Assembly (NCBI GenBank): GCA_012522575.1
Contig: JAAYKE010000025.1
Span: 1 to 61,117, forward strand
Reading direction: 5' to 3'
Source of the DNA: Armatimonadota bacterium
Lineage (GTDB): Bacteria > Armatimonadota > UBA5829
Length of the DNA stretch: 61,117 nucleotides
Part shown: positions 7,019 through 17,641 of the stretch, piece after piece
Numbering within the stretch: position 1 is the stretch's first letter
How the letters are laid out: every line of letters begins with the position of its first letter
Position numbers and translations under genes: made by a program
The notes under the pieces: generated by a model
Told to the model about the DNA's origin: nothing
What the model saw: the letters and a program-made list of their open reading frames with translations, nothing else
The model's database searches: none

Positions 7019-9229
7019 TCAGGCGATTGATTTGACCGCCTCGATGATATCCTCCACCGTCGGCACGCACGCGTCCTCCAGCGGCTCGCTCATCGGAATC
7101 GGACAGTCCTTTCCGCTGAGCATAACCGGCTGGGCGTCGAGGTAGTCGAATCCGGTTGCGCCATCCTCGAATTGATACTCCATCAACTGCCGCGTGATCT
7201 CCGCGCCGACTCCGCATCTCGGGTAGCCTTCGGATACCGTGACCAACCTGCCGGTCTTGCGAACCGATTTGGCTATTGTGCCGATATCGAGCGGATTGAG
7301 GGTCCTGGGGTCGATGACTTCGACGTGAATACCCTCTTTTGCAAGCTCATCAGCCGCGGCCATCGCGAAGTGCAGCATTCTGCAGTAGGCGACAATGGTC
7401 ACATCGGTGCCGGTTTTTTTAATATCTGCTACTCCGAGCGGGATGATGTAGTCATCGTCCGGAACCGGCCCTGTGACTCCGGAGTACAGCACCTTATGTT
7501 CAATGAACAAAACCGGGTTATCATCACGAATGGCCGCCTTCAAAAGGCCCTTCGCATCATAAGGAGTTGCGGGCATGACGATATATATCCCCGGAATATG
7601 CAGGAACATCGCCTCGAGGCTCTCTGAGTGGTGGGCGGCGATCGATCGCCCTACTCCGCCTTCGGTGCGCACAACTGCCGGGACCCTGGTCTTTCCGCCA
7701 AACATATATCGGTTGTAGCCGAGGTTGTGTATAAGCTGGTCTGATGAGATGGTGAGGAAGTCGATATACATAATCTCCGCAATCGGCCTGATTCCTCTCA
7801 TTGCGGCTCCGCCCGCGGCTCCAACTATGGCAGCTTCGCTGATGGCGGTGTCTATGACCCTTGCCGCCCCGAACTCGTCATAAAGGCCCCTTGTGGCGGC
7901 ATAAGCTCCTCCGTAAAGCCCGACGTCTTCGCCCATTATGATTACGCTTTCATCGCGCTTCATCTCCTCGCGCTGAGCGTCGACAATCGCCTGGCCGTAG
8001 GATTTGATCGGCACGCCGTGTTTCTCTTCGACTGCCTTGATCTCCGAAGCCTTGAGCTTGGGCAGCGGCCCTGAAGCGATTGCGCGAACCTCGGCCTCGA
8101 TCTGCTGGATTTTGGGCAGCACGACGGCCTCTGCCTTGATGTCCAATGCCAGTTTCACCTCATCGACGGGCACATAAACATCGTTGTAAAGCTCGCTTAC
8201 ATCCGGATATGGGCTGTCCATGCCGAATTTGGTGGCGTTTTCTATAGTTTTGGCCGCCTTTGCCTCTGCTTCATCAAGCTCCGCCTGAGTTGCGCCGAAA
8301 TCTTTGAGCAGCCTTTTGCCGAGCACGGTAATCGGGTCTCGCTCTTTCCATTCCGACTCCTCTTCGCGTGTGCGATAAACGCGCTGGTCACTTGAGGAGT
8401 GGCCATACCAGCGGTAGGTTTTGCACTCCACCAGGGTCGGCCCATCGCCACTCCTCGCCCTGTCGATCGCCTCGCGAACTGTTTTCTTGACCTCCACAAC
8501 ATCCATCCCGTCGCAAATCGCACCGGGAATGCCATAGCTGGAGGCGCGTTCGGCGATATCGGCGATTCTGGAGGCCTGTCCGGCGCAGAGGTTGGATCTC
8601 TCGTGGAAAGGAACGCTCATGCCATAGAGGTTGTTTTCGCATATATAGACAATGGGAAGCCCGCACAGCAGGGTAGCTCCCATATTCAGCGCCTCATGGA
8701 AGCTGCCGGTGTTTGTGGCTCCGTCGCCGAAGTAGCACAACACCACTGCGCCGGTTCCTTTGAGTTTTTCCGCGAGGGCTGCTCCTGTTCCGATGGGAAT
8801 ATTGCCGCCCACGATTCCGGTGGAGCCGAGGCTGCCTTTTTCGACATCTGCGATATGCATCGAGCCGCCGCGTCCCTTGCAATATCCGGTGGCCTTGCCC
8901 ATAAGCTCGGCCATCATTTTGTTCCAGTGATCCTGCCGGGCGGCTTCATCGGCGGCGTGCTTATTGCCCATAGCTCCGCAGTGACCGTGGCCCCGGTGGG
9001 TCGATGCGATAACGTCGCGGTCCTCGAGTTCTGAAACGGAGCCAACTGCTACGGCTTCCTGGCCTGCGTAGAGATGCGACGCGCCCTTGATTGTCCCGTC
9101 GCGCAGGAGTTTGTAGACAGTGTCCTCAAAAATACGAATCTCATGCATCTGGCGCAGATAGTCGAGCATCTCGGCTTTTGAAACTGACAGTTTATCAGGT
9201 GCAGATTTGGCAGCAGCTTTCTTCGGCAT
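7019..9229 (-). CDS. 2-oxoacid dehydrogenase E1, fused alpha and beta subunits
   Basis: Thiamine-diphosphate-dependent decarboxylase component (pyruvate, acetoin or branched-chain 2-oxoacid type). Residues about 20-340 are the E1-alpha half, with THRGHGHC and the ThDP motif GDGATNTG (168-175) ending in CENN; a linker of about 55 residues follows; the rest is the E1-beta half, with IIMGEDVGLYGGAY and DTAISEAAIVGAAGG. These are normally two genes; here they are one 736-aa chain. The ATG at 9229 has an AGGGGAA Shine-Dalgarno; a longer frame to 9274 adds no conserved residues. No E2 or E3 gene is in the window, so the substrate is unknown. Confidence 0.93.
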   Translation of the reverse strand: MPKKAAAKSAPDKLSVSKAEMLDYLRQMHEIRIFEDTVYKLLRDGTIKGASHLYAGQEAVAVGSVSELEDRDVIASTHRGHGHCGAMGNKHAADEAARQDHWNKMMAELMGKATGYCKGRGGSMHIADVEKGSLGSTGIVGGNIPIGTGAALAEKLKGTGAVVLCYFGDGATNTGSFHEALNMGATLLCGLPIVYICENNLYGMSVPFHERSNLCAGQASRIADIAERASSYGIPGAICDGMDVVEVKKTVREAIDRARSGDGPTLVECKTYRWYGHSSSDQRVYRTREEESEWKERDPITVLGKRLLKDFGATQAELDEAEAKAAKTIENATKFGMDSPYPDVSELYNDVYVPVDEVKLALDIKAEAVVLPKIQQIEAEVRAIASGPLPKLKASEIKAVEEKHGVPIKSYGQAIVDAQREEMKRDESVIIMGEDVGLYGGAYAATRGLYDEFGAARVIDTAISEAAIVGAAGGAAMRGIRPIAEIMYIDFLTISSDQLIHNLGYNRYMFGGKTRVPAVVRTEGGVGRSIAAHHSESLEAMFLHIPGIYIVMPATPYDAKGLLKAAIRDDNPVLFIEHKVLYSGVTGPVPDDDYIIPLGVADIKKTGTDVTIVAYCRMLHFAMAAADELAKEGIHVEVIDPRTLNPLDIGTIAKSVRKTGRLVTVSEGYPRCGVGAEITRQLMEYQFEDGATGFDYLDAQPVMLSGKDCPIPMSEPLEDACVPTVEDIIEAVKSIA

Positions 9230-9412
9230 AATGATGGTTCCCCTAAAAATACGGCACGGCAGACAGCCGCGCAATGTGCTTTTTTTGATCGGCCGCTCAA
9301 CACTCGGCCCGTGCTTATTCTACCCCCGAATAACCCAGCTAGTCAAATCGTGGCCGGTTGCCGGGCAATATCCTGATTGACCGTCTATTATCTGAGGTGT
9401 ATTATTAGTCAA

Positions 9413-11335
9413 ATGCGCGCGTTGTCTTTCATTTTGATACTTTTGGCGTTTGCGGCCGGCTCTGAGCTGGCTGGCGCGCCTGCAAACTTCACTTTGTGGT
9501 TGAAGGCTCATCCGCAGGCTATTGTGGCCGACGGACGCAGCCAGACGACCATAACTGCCGAGGTGCGAGATACGCGCGGCAACGCCGTCCCTGAAGGCAC
9601 CATTGTTGAATTCACCACCAATTCCGGCACAATTGAGCGCAGCTCCCGCACCATTGGCGGCATAGCTCGCGTGCGACTGCAAAGCACGGTCACCGTCGGC
9701 ACGGCTATGGTCTCGGCAGTGGTGATAAATGGCAATGCCGTAGGACAGATTCGAGTTGATTTTCTTGCCCTGGGCACGGAGATGTTCGACGAGTCATTCA
9801 TAATTATATCCTCCAAAAGCCATCTGGGATGCGACACGGACAACCGCATAGTCGATGCAGCGGGCGGAGTTACAATAGTCCATCGAGGTTTGACCATCAA
9901 TGCCGAGGAAGCGCAGATAAACCTCCGAACCAATGTATTGAGGGCAAAAAGCAAGACGGGCGGCGATAATATCGTCATAATGCGGGGAGAACAGCGACTG
10001 CAGGCGAGCCGTCTGTATTATGATTTCACATCTATGCGAGGCGTCCTGCTGGAACCTGCCGAAGAAGGCGCCGGGCGTATGGCCTTCAGAGGACGTGACT
10101 TGTTCGTCGAACCTGCCGCGGAAGGTGAAGATCAGAAGTACAACATGGACTATAAGCCCGTCGATGAGGCATCCATGTTCATAAAAGCGCAGAGCATCTT
10201 TGTCCGTCCCAGCGAGGAAATCAAGTTCAAAAAAGCGACTTTCTATATGGACGGATCCAAGATTTTGAGCGTGCCGATGCATGTAGTCAATTTGCGATCC
10301 GGCAGCAATGCGTTCAACCAGGCGCTGACCTATGGCACGGACGGCCTGCGCGTGGATTTGCCTGTCTATTATTCGCTCACACCCGCCAGCACAGGTGCAT
10401 TGCGCATACGGCGAAGTGAGACCGGAAGCTGGGGATCATACGCGACCCAACCAGGCTGGCAACTTGATCTGGAACAGGAATACAATTCCGGCGGTTCGAC
10501 CGAGGGATCCGTTTTGCTCAGGAGAATCACCTCCGCCAAAGACTGGGGGGCCAGATGGACGCAGCGCAAAGAGTTTAATAACAACTCTCAAATATACACC
10601 TATGTGGACTTCCCTTCACACCGCAACCTGTTCAGCAGCCTGCACTACAGCCGTTCGCTGCCAAATTATTCCCTCTCGGTGAACGGTCGCGTCAGCAAAT
10701 ACAGCCAGGGAAGCTCAGTTGGGACGGATGCTTATATACAGACTCGCTCGAAACCAACCCTCGGCGGGGCATTCAACTACTCGTTTTCAACAAGGATAAG
10801 CGCGCAAAGGGGACAATCTGACAGCTTTGGCAGCGGCGTCGGCCTGCAGGTCTATGGCAAACCCCTCAAGCTGGGCGGGTTGGGAAACTTGAGCACATCG
10901 TTGATATCCGGCCACAATTGGGGCAACAACGGCGGCTCTTCTCTGGTGGCTGACGCCGGGATATACCGCTACTTCGGCCATTCGAATTCCGTGGGGCTGG
11001 ACTACACCTATTCGTGGGCTAATTCCTGCAGCGGATATAGCCAGCACCGGCTTGGCGCAAACCTGAACCTGTCAGGAGCCGGCAAATGGACGATGTATGC
11101 ATACGCGACCAAGGACCTCACCGAAGACAGCCTTAGCGCTTTCGGCTCCCTGCATTATGTCATAGCTCCGAGTTGGAGCTTCGGGGTGCTGGGGACATAT
11201 CAGAAGTTCTATGATTACAGCTACCCTGAGGCGGAGTTGGCTCTGACCAGGATGATCGGCAGGCAGGATGTGAGCTTGATCTGGTCGTCATCGCGCAAAC
11301 GCCTGCGACTCGAGTTCTCCGCATTCAGCTTTTAA
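9413..11335 (+). CDS. Outer-membrane protein with Ig-like (Big_1) domain fused to OstA/LptD-like barrel
   Basis: 640 aa. Residues 1-22 are a signal peptide; about 25-115 form a bacterial Ig-like (Big_1, invasin/intimin) domain (ADGRSQTTITAEVRDTRGN); about 140-230 resemble the OstA/LptA periplasmic fold (AAGGVTIVHRGLTINAEEAQ); about 290-640 are beta-strand rich with alternating aromatics and end in a terminal Phe, as expected for an outer-membrane barrel. Known LptD inserts lipopolysaccharide into the outer leaflet; whether this protein does so or is a divergent relative is inference. ATG 9413 precedes the signal peptide; no strong Shine-Dalgarno is seen. Confidence 0.8.
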   Translation: MRALSFILILLAFAAGSELAGAPANFTLWLKAHPQAIVADGRSQTTITAEVRDTRGNAVPEGTIVEFTTNSGTIERSSRTIGGIARVRLQSTVTVGTAMVSAVVINGNAVGQIRVDFLALGTEMFDESFIIISSKSHLGCDTDNRIVDAAGGVTIVHRGLTINAEEAQINLRTNVLRAKSKTGGDNIVIMRGEQRLQASRLYYDFTSMRGVLLEPAEEGAGRMAFRGRDLFVEPAAEGEDQKYNMDYKPVDEASMFIKAQSIFVRPSEEIKFKKATFYMDGSKILSVPMHVVNLRSGSNAFNQALTYGTDGLRVDLPVYYSLTPASTGALRIRRSETGSWGSYATQPGWQLDLEQEYNSGGSTEGSVLLRRITSAKDWGARWTQRKEFNNNSQIYTYVDFPSHRNLFSSLHYSRSLPNYSLSVNGRVSKYSQGSSVGTDAYIQTRSKPTLGGAFNYSFSTRISAQRGQSDSFGSGVGLQVYGKPLKLGGLGNLSTSLISGHNWGNNGGSSLVADAGIYRYFGHSNSVGLDYTYSWANSCSGYSQHRLGANLNLSGAGKWTMYAYATKDLTEDSLSAFGSLHYVIAPSWSFGVLGTYQKFYDYSYPEAELALTRMIGRQDVSLIWSSSRKRLRLEFSAFSF

Positions 11336-11455
11336 ATGTCCATTTCACACGAGTTGATATCCCCACTTGCCTCTGCGCAGAATCCGGCGATGAAAACTAT
11401 TGCCAATGACCGTGTTCAGCTTGACCGGGAGTGATACTCGCTTTATCATGCAATT

Positions 11456-13456
11456 ATGCCGGAATTCAAGATCAAGGCCGATTTTCAACCCACAGGCGAC
11501 CAGCCGCGAGCAATCGAAGAGCTGGTTGATGGAGTTCGGACGGGGCACAAATTTCAGACGCTTTTGGGAGTGACCGGCTCCGGTAAGACCTTTACGATGG
11601 CCAACATCGTGCAGGCCATTCAGAGGCCGACCCTGGTGTTGGCGCACAACAAGACCCTGGCCGCCCAACTCTGCTCCGAGTTCCGCGAATTTTTCCCGGA
11701 TAACGCTGTTGAATACTTCGTCAGTTACTACGACTACTACCTGCCCGAAGCTTATGTGCCGCAGACCGACACCTACATAGAAAAGGATTCATCGGTAAAT
11801 GACGAGATCGACCGACTGCGCCACTCCGCCACGCAAGCGGTCATCGAACGCCGCGATGTGCTGGTGGTGGCCAGCGTGAGCTGCATATTCGGCATCGGGT
11901 CTAAGGAAAGCTACTCGGAGACTGTGCTGAATATGCGGGTCGGCGACACCTATGAGCGGCAGGACATCCTGCGCAGGCTCATAAACATGCAGTTCACCCG
12001 CAACGATATCGCCCTTGGGCGCGGCACGTTTCGAGTGCGCGGAGATGTGCTGGAAATTCAGCCGATAGATGAAGAGGTCATCACCAGAATTGGCTTTTTC
12101 GGCGATGAAGTAGAGAAGATAAGCGTGGTCGATCCCATTACCGGGGAAGCGCTTAGTTCACAGAAAAACCTGACCGTCTTCCCCGCCACACACTTCGTTT
12201 CATCGGTGGAAAATATCGAGCGCTCCCTTGTGGAGATCGAAGAGGAGCTTGAGGAGCGGGTCGCGTATTTCACCAAACACGGCCGGCTGTTGGAGGCGCA
12301 GCGCATCGAACAGCGGACACGATTTGACATGGAGATGCTCAGGGAGTTGGGCTATTGCAACGGGATCGAAAATTATTCGCGCATCATCGACGGGCGCGAG
12401 CCGGGCAGCACTCCGCACACTCTGGTTGAATAATTCCCGGAAGACTTCCTGTTGTTCATAGACGAAAGCCATCAGACCATCCCGCAATTGCACGGGATGC
12501 ACGCAGGGGATCGATCGCGCAAAGAGGTGCTGGTGGAATACGGTTTCAGGCTGCCATCCGCGTTGGACAATCGCCCGCGGCGATTTACGGAGTTTGAGAA
12601 ACTTATAAATCAGGCGGTATTCGTCTCCGCTACTCCGGGACCATACGAGGTCAAGCACAGCACTCGCGTCGCCGAGCAGTTGATCCGCCCTACCGGATTG
12701 CTCGACCCCGAAGTTGAAGTCAAGCCAACCGCAGGCCAGATCGACGACCTGATAGATGAGATCAAGAAGCGTGCCGAGCAAAACGAACGCATACTGGTGA
12801 CCACGCTGACCAAAAAAATGGCGGAGGACCTAAGCTCATATTTGCTCGATTTGGGGTTGAAGGTGCACTATCTGCATTCCGAAGTCAAGACCATCGAGCG
12901 CACCGAGATATTGCGTGACCTGCGCTTGGGGGTCTATGATGCCATTGTGGGGATAAACCTGCTGCGAGAGGGATTGGATCTGCCGGAAGTTTCGCTGGTG
13001 GCAGTGCTCGATGCCGATAAAGAGGGATTTTTGCGTGACGAAAGATCGCTGATTCAGACAATGGGCAGGGCTGCTCGAAACGTGTCCGGCAAGGTCATTA
13101 TGTATGCGGATAATATCACGGAGTCTATGCGCAGGGCCATCGAGGAAACCAACCGCCGCCGTGGCATTCAGATGAAATATAACGAGGCTCATGGAATTAC
13201 TCCGACGACTATCGCCAAGGCGATCCGCGACCTTATAGACACCGGATCTACCGGCGCGACAACCGACAAACCCGGTAAACTGGCAAGACCGGAGGCGCTG
13301 GCTCTCGATGAGCTGTTGTCGCATATAACCCAGATGGAGCGGGATATGAAAAAAGCCGCAAAAGGCCTGGACTTTGAACGCGCCGCTGAGTTGAGGGATG
13401 AGATGGCATCGCTGAAGAAGTTTCTGCCGGACGCGACTTGGAAATCAATGAGATAG
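11456..13456 (+). pseudogene. uvrB: Excinuclease ABC subunit B interrupted by one in-frame stop
   Basis: UvrB is the damage-verifying helicase-like subunit of nucleotide excision repair. The reading frame is complete (about 666 codons, normal length) except for TAA at 12431-12433. The upstream piece (325 aa) has Walker A GVTGSGKT (38-45) and the [12 protein letters not shown] beta-hairpin; the downstream piece carries FIDESH, the helicase motifs and the C-terminal UVR motif. The stop replaces the Tyr codon of the conserved TL(V/L)-Y-FP segment, a few residues before the DESH motif; one base (TAC/TAT to TAA) explains it and the frame is unchanged on both sides. Either a recent null, readthrough or a sequence error. 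The ATG has only a weak Shine-Dalgarno. Confidence 0.92.
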
Positions 13457-13538
13457 CGTCAGGCAGAGAAATCGCATTACGAATTTTTGGAAGGTGTATT
13501 ATATTTATTAAACTAACCTGCTATTACGGAGGTCTGAT

Positions 13539-14546
13539 ATGACCAGCAGAGAACGAGTGAAACGCTGCCTTGAGTTTGCCAACCCGGACCGATGTCCGAT
13601 GAGTTTTCCCGCGCCGTATCCTCACGATTTTTGCGGAGCTGGTATTTCCGCTGACCCTGAGTGGAAGCCCTGGCGGACGTGGGATCTGCCGGATGGCGTC
13701 AAACAGTGGGAAGATGAATGGCACAACGTCTGGAAGTGTCTGCCCAATACGACCCGCGGAGAAGTTATCGAGGGCGTGATCAAGGAATGGGACGAGGTCG
13801 CAGCTTATCAGATGCCTCGCATGGACCTGCCCTCCCGATATGAAAATGCGCGAAAAAAGTTTGCCGAGCATCCGGATTTGTATCATCTCGGCAGCCTGCC
13901 GGGGTTCCCGTTTGCCATTATGCGTTATATGCGCACCGTTGAAACGTTTCTGGCGGATGTTCTTTTGTATCCCGATGAGGTCAACGCGCTGCAGCGCAAG
14001 GTGGTCGATATGCTGAAAGGATGCCTTGACCAGTGGGCGACCGCGGATTGCGACGGAGTTATATGGGCCGAGGACTGGGGCACGCAGGAGCGGCTTTTAG
14101 TATCTCCAAAGCTATGGCATGAGATGTTCGAGTGGGGATTTTGCGAGATAGTCAGCCACGCACGCGAGCGCGGCATACAGACCTGGATGCACTCCTGCGG
14201 ATACATTAAAGATATCATCCCAAGCCTTGTCGATATGGGCGTTAATGTGCTGCAACTGGATCAGCCCACCCTTTCCGATCTGGATTTTCTGGCTAACACC
14301 TGCCACGGCAAAACCGCTATATGGTCCCCGGTGGATATTCAGCGCGACCTGCCGACCGGGGATGAAGAATATATTCGTGCGCGTGCGCGTGAGTTGATAG
14401 ATAAGCTCGGCTCGAATGGCGGCGGGTTTGTGTGCGGGTATTACAGTGACGTGAAATCGCTGGCCGTTGAGCCTGAATGGCAGATGTGGGCGGTGGATGA
14501 GTTCGCCAAATATGCAGTGCAAAAAGGATCGGCGCAGGGTTCATAG
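13539..14546 (+). CDS. Uroporphyrinogen decarboxylase (URO-D) superfamily protein
   Basis: 335 aa TIM-barrel protein of the URO-D/MtaA-like superfamily, most members of which are not haem enzymes but methyltransferase-like proteins with unknown substrates. Visible family motifs are the N-terminal SRERVKRCLEFANPDRCPMSF, the central DGVIWAEDWG and the metal-ligand-type HSCGYIKDIIPSLVDMG followed by VLQLDQP. The ATG has a strong GGAGGT Shine-Dalgarno. No haem or corrinoid genes are nearby; relatives of this type are common in carbohydrate-degrading bacteria. Exact reaction unknown. Confidence 0.87.
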   Translation: MTSRERVKRCLEFANPDRCPMSFPAPYPHDFCGAGISADPEWKPWRTWDLPDGVKQWEDEWHNVWKCLPNTTRGEVIEGVIKEWDEVAAYQMPRMDLPSRYENARKKFAEHPDLYHLGSLPGFPFAIMRYMRTVETFLADVLLYPDEVNALQRKVVDMLKGCLDQWATADCDGVIWAEDWGTQERLLVSPKLWHEMFEWGFCEIVSHARERGIQTWMHSCGYIKDIIPSLVDMGVNVLQLDQPTLSDLDFLANTCHGKTAIWSPVDIQRDLPTGDEEYIRARARELIDKLGSNGGGFVCGYYSDVKSLAVEPEWQMWAVDEFAKYAVQKGSAQGS

Positions 14547-14570
14547 AAGCAACCATGCGCGTAACAGCAC

Positions 14571-14845
14571 ACAAATGATGAGATCTAGAGGTTGGAGGTT
14601 AGAAGTTAGAGGTTAGAAAAGCAGTACGATGGGAGGTGATCTCCGAATCGCCGTTTCCTTCTACATGGCACAACCCCTCGCGATGCCGGCTCGAACTTCG
14701 GACATCTGACCTCGGACATCGAAAAAAGCAGATTTCTCACTTCGTTCGAAATGACATGGGTTGACGTTCGAAATGACAAGAGTTGTGTGGCTGGGACAGA
14801 GAGGCCAGCCACTTCAACCACTCACGAAGAGTAAGCAATTCACAA
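14571..14845. repeat. Dispersed intergenic repeat family, copy 2
   Basis: Fills the gap between the URO-D-like gene and the SGNH gene. It contains AGGTTAGAAGTTAGAGG-type heptamer variants, the CGAACTTCGGACATCTGACC block, GACATCGAAAAAAGCAGATT, TTCTCACTTCGTTCGAAATG and a tail (GGCCAGCCACTTCAACCACT, CACGAAGAGT) that matches the end of copy 5 at 57345-57384. An apparent 71-codon frame across it encodes ISNEVRNLLFSMSEVR, a phrase seen in spurious proteins from many genomes. Confidence 0.85.
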
Positions 14846-14869
14846 ATCGCCCTTGTTCGGCTCTGCGGA

Positions 14870-15823
14870 TTATAACGCCTTCTGGCGTCGGACTTCCTTT
14901 TCTACGGCTTTATGCGCGACGGCCTGCAGGTATTTGACATCCGCCGCGGACATGCCCTCCGGGACATACTTATTGCCCACAATGCTCTTTTTGAACATGC
15001 ATTCATACCACACACACCCTGCCAGATAACAACCCATGCCGCCCACATGGTGGCCGTCCATTTTCAACATCGGAGCGCCGTCTTCGTCTTTGCCCCAATA
15101 CCACCCGGCGTGCAATGAGTGTGTTTGATCGGGCAAGGTCGGCGGAGTCAGCTTCGACAGGTCGATTTTTGGGGATTTATATCCCCATTTCGGATCGGTA
15201 TCCGCGTCATACATCGCGTCGCCAACCGGCATAATTCTTATCCCAAGCTCCCTGGCAATGGCGCGATAGGCTTTTGTGAGATCAGCATACATTCTGGCGT
15301 GCGTGTTGCCGTCCTCTCCGCCAAATCCGGGATCATCGACTCGGTATGCCCACGTTTGATGCATTAAGACTTCGGCCTGAGGAGCATGCTTTTTGAAGTA
15401 ATTATACAGATTCCGAGCGTAGGGTCTGTAGGTTTTAATGTCCGGGCTTAGTATGCTCGCCTGCTGCATTGTCACATATTCCCATTTATCGTGGGTAAGG
15501 ACATCTTTGAGGCTATACATACCTGCGACGCCATCGATGTTCATCGAATATGCCCTGCCGGTCTCATCGATGGGGTCGGATTCGGTTTTTTTGACATTAT
15601 TCCAATGCCGCTCCATAGAGCATCCCGGCAGGTCGGCTCGCTGGAGAATCAGCGTATCCCCGGCAGCGGCGGCAATATCCTTGAGATATCGAATGGCATT
15701 GCCCGAAAAGCTGTTGCCGACAGTCAGCAGTTTTACGGTCTTTGCGCCATTATCCGCCATCAGAACGCTACTGCACATTGCAATCACCAAAATCATCAGC
15801 ACAATAATTCTTAAATAAAGCAC
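14870..15823 (-). CDS. Secreted DUF4886/SGNH-like hydrolase
   Basis: 317 aa with a signal peptide (about 1-23). The mature protein opens with KLLTVGNSFSGNA, the SGNH block-I-like signature of DUF4886 proteins, followed by LQRADLPGCSMERHW, YVTMQQAS and VLMHQTWAYR, which fit the SGNH fold; the late MDGHHVGGMGCYLAG carries the expected Asp/His pair. These proteins are secreted esterase-like enzymes probably acting on decorated glycans, but no substrate is proven. The start is GTG, 6 bases after a perfect AAGGAGG. It is followed on the same strand by nothing close; glnS lies upstream. Confidence 0.85.
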   Translation of the reverse strand: MLYLRIIVLMILVIAMCSSVLMADNGAKTVKLLTVGNSFSGNAIRYLKDIAAAAGDTLILQRADLPGCSMERHWNNVKKTESDPIDETGRAYSMNIDGVAGMYSLKDVLTHDKWEYVTMQQASILSPDIKTYRPYARNLYNYFKKHAPQAEVLMHQTWAYRVDDPGFGGEDGNTHARMYADLTKAYRAIARELGIRIMPVGDAMYDADTDPKWGYKSPKIDLSKLTPPTLPDQTHSLHAGWYWGKDEDGAPMLKMDGHHVGGMGCYLAGCVWYECMFKKSIVGNKYVPEGMSAADVKYLQAVAHKAVEKEVRRQKAL

Positions 15824-15849
15824 TTGCAGCCTCCTTGGAGTTCACCATA

Positions 15850-17565
15850 CTACTGCTTTTTCCTGCCCATTGCTTTTTCTATTCTAGCCCACGTATCACG
15901 AAGAGTGACCGTGCGATTGAATATGAGTTTGTCCGCACTTGAATCTGAATCCACGCAGAAATAGCCCTGCCGTTCGAACTGGTATCTGGTTCCAGGTGCG
16001 GCTCCGCCCACCCCGGGTTCTATGCGGCAGTTGACAACCTGCAGCGAGTTCGGGTTCAAATTGTCGATAAAGCTCCCTCCCGGCTCCACATCATCCGGGT
16101 TCGGTTTCATGAATAGATGATCATACAACCGCGCCTGCGCTTCCACGGACTGCTCTGCCGCCACCCAATGCACCGTCGCCTTCACTTTTCGACCATCGGG
16201 AGCATCCCCTCCGCGGGTTTCAGGGTCATAGGTGCAGTGCAACTCGACCACTTCGCCGTTTGCATCCTTGATGACGTCCACGCACTTGATAAAATACGCA
16301 TAACGCAGGCGGATTTCACGACCGGGCGCGAGGCGGAAGTATTTCGGCGGCGGGTCCTCCCGGAAATCGTCTCGCTCGATGTAAATCTCTCTGCCAAATG
16401 GGACTTTTCTGGTTCCGGCGGTCGGGTCCTCCGGGTTGTTTATGGCATCGAACTCCTCGGATTCTCCCTCCGGGTAGTTGACCAGCACGACCTTTAGAGG
16501 ATTCATCACCGCCATAACTCGATGGGAGTTTCTATTGAGATCATCGCGCACGCAGTCTTGCAGCATCGCCACATCGACAACGCTGTCCACTTTTGCGACT
16601 CCTATGCGGGAGCAAAAGTCCTTTATCGCCTCCGGCGTATAGCCGCGTCTTCTCAGCCCTGCAAGCGTCGGCAGCCTCGGGTCATCGTAGCCGGAGACAT
16701 GTCCGCCATCGACCAGCTCAATAAACCGGCGTTTGCTCATCACGGTATATGTGAGATTGAGTCGCGCAAATTCGATCTGCCTTGGGTGGTATATGCCGAG
16801 TTGGTCGAGGAACCAGTCATAAAGCGGCCTGTGATTTTCGTATTCGAGGGAGCACAGGGAGTGGGTAATGCCCTCGATTGAGTCCTCCAGTCCATGCGCC
16901 CAGTCGTACATCGGATAGATGCACCATTTGTCGCCCTGCCTGTGATGATGTGCATGACGGATTCGATACATCACCGGGTCCCGCATGTGCAGGTTCGGCG
17001 CGGCCATATCGATCTTCGCGCGAAGGGTCCGCGCGCCATCCTCGAACTCTCCTGCGCGCATTCTTTGGAACAGGTCCAGGCTCTCTCGTGCACTGCGATT
17101 GCGATACGGGCTGTCTGTGCCGGGAGAAGTCGGAGCGCCGCGCATTTCGATTACCTGTTCCGGAGTCAGGTCGCAGACATACGCCCTGCCTTTTTTTATC
17201 AGGTCAACAGCCCATTCATACATCTGCTCGAAGTAGTCCGAGCCGAAGAACAGGCGATCCTCCCAGTCGGCTCCCACCCATCGCACATCCTCAATTATCG
17301 CATCGACAAACTCCTGTTCCTCGCGAGTGGGGTTTGTATCATCGAACCTCAAATTGAACTTTCCGCCGAACTCAAGCGCGATGCCGTAGTCGATCCAAAG
17401 AGCCTTGGCATGGCCAATGTGCAGATATGCGTTTGGCTCCGGCGGGAATCGCGTGTGGACCCTGTCGAATCTGCCCTCGGCGAGGTCCTGTTTTATGAAT
17501 TCTCGTATAAAGTCCGTCGGTTCGGGCCGAGGAGTATCTGTGGTAGTATCGGGTGTGTCGCTCAT
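15850..17565 (-). CDS. glnS: Glutaminyl-tRNA synthetase
   Basis: Charges tRNA-Gln directly with glutamine, ATP dependent. 571 aa. The class I signature HIGH is at 49-52 ([15 protein letters not shown]), the KMSKS equivalent is VMSKR (about 277), and [19 protein letters not shown] plus [10 protein letters not shown] are diagnostic of GlnRS rather than GluRS. The C-terminal two beta-barrel anticodon-binding domain is complete. Most bacteria use the transamidation route instead, so glnS presence hints at acquisition in the lineage. A cognate tRNA-Gln(CUG) lies at 38718. It lies upstream of the SGNH gene on the same strand with a 26-base gap. Confidence 0.97.
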   Translation of the reverse strand: MSDTPDTTTDTPRPEPTDFIREFIKQDLAEGRFDRVHTRFPPEPNAYLHIGHAKALWIDYGIALEFGGKFNLRFDDTNPTREEQEFVDAIIEDVRWVGADWEDRLFFGSDYFEQMYEWAVDLIKKGRAYVCDLTPEQVIEMRGAPTSPGTDSPYRNRSARESLDLFQRMRAGEFEDGARTLRAKIDMAAPNLHMRDPVMYRIRHAHHHRQGDKWCIYPMYDWAHGLEDSIEGITHSLCSLEYENHRPLYDWFLDQLGIYHPRQIEFARLNLTYTVMSKRRFIELVDGGHVSGYDDPRLPTLAGLRRRGYTPEAIKDFCSRIGVAKVDSVVDVAMLQDCVRDDLNRNSHRVMAVMNPLKVVLVNYPEGESEEFDAINNPEDPTAGTRKVPFGREIYIERDDFREDPPPKYFRLAPGREIRLRYAYFIKCVDVIKDANGEVVELHCTYDPETRGGDAPDGRKVKATVHWVAAEQSVEAQARLYDHLFMKPNPDDVEPGGSFIDNLNPNSLQVVNCRIEPGVGGAAPGTRYQFERQGYFCVDSDSSADKLIFNRTVTLRDTWARIEKAMGRKKQ

Positions 17566-17641
17566 AGCCTGCCTTTCTTATGACCAGTGGGCTAATTTTG
17601 CCATATCGCAAGAACAATTTCAAGCGGCAGCCCGTCAAATA

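Noticed and set aside
12452-13456. Second uvrB piece as an independent gene from TTG 12452
   Set aside because: It is in the same frame as the first piece and lacks Walker A; it is the tail of one gene.
14606-14821. 71-codon frame with ISNEVRNLLFSMSEVR
   Set aside because: Encoded by the repeat family; such phrases recur in spurious annotations.
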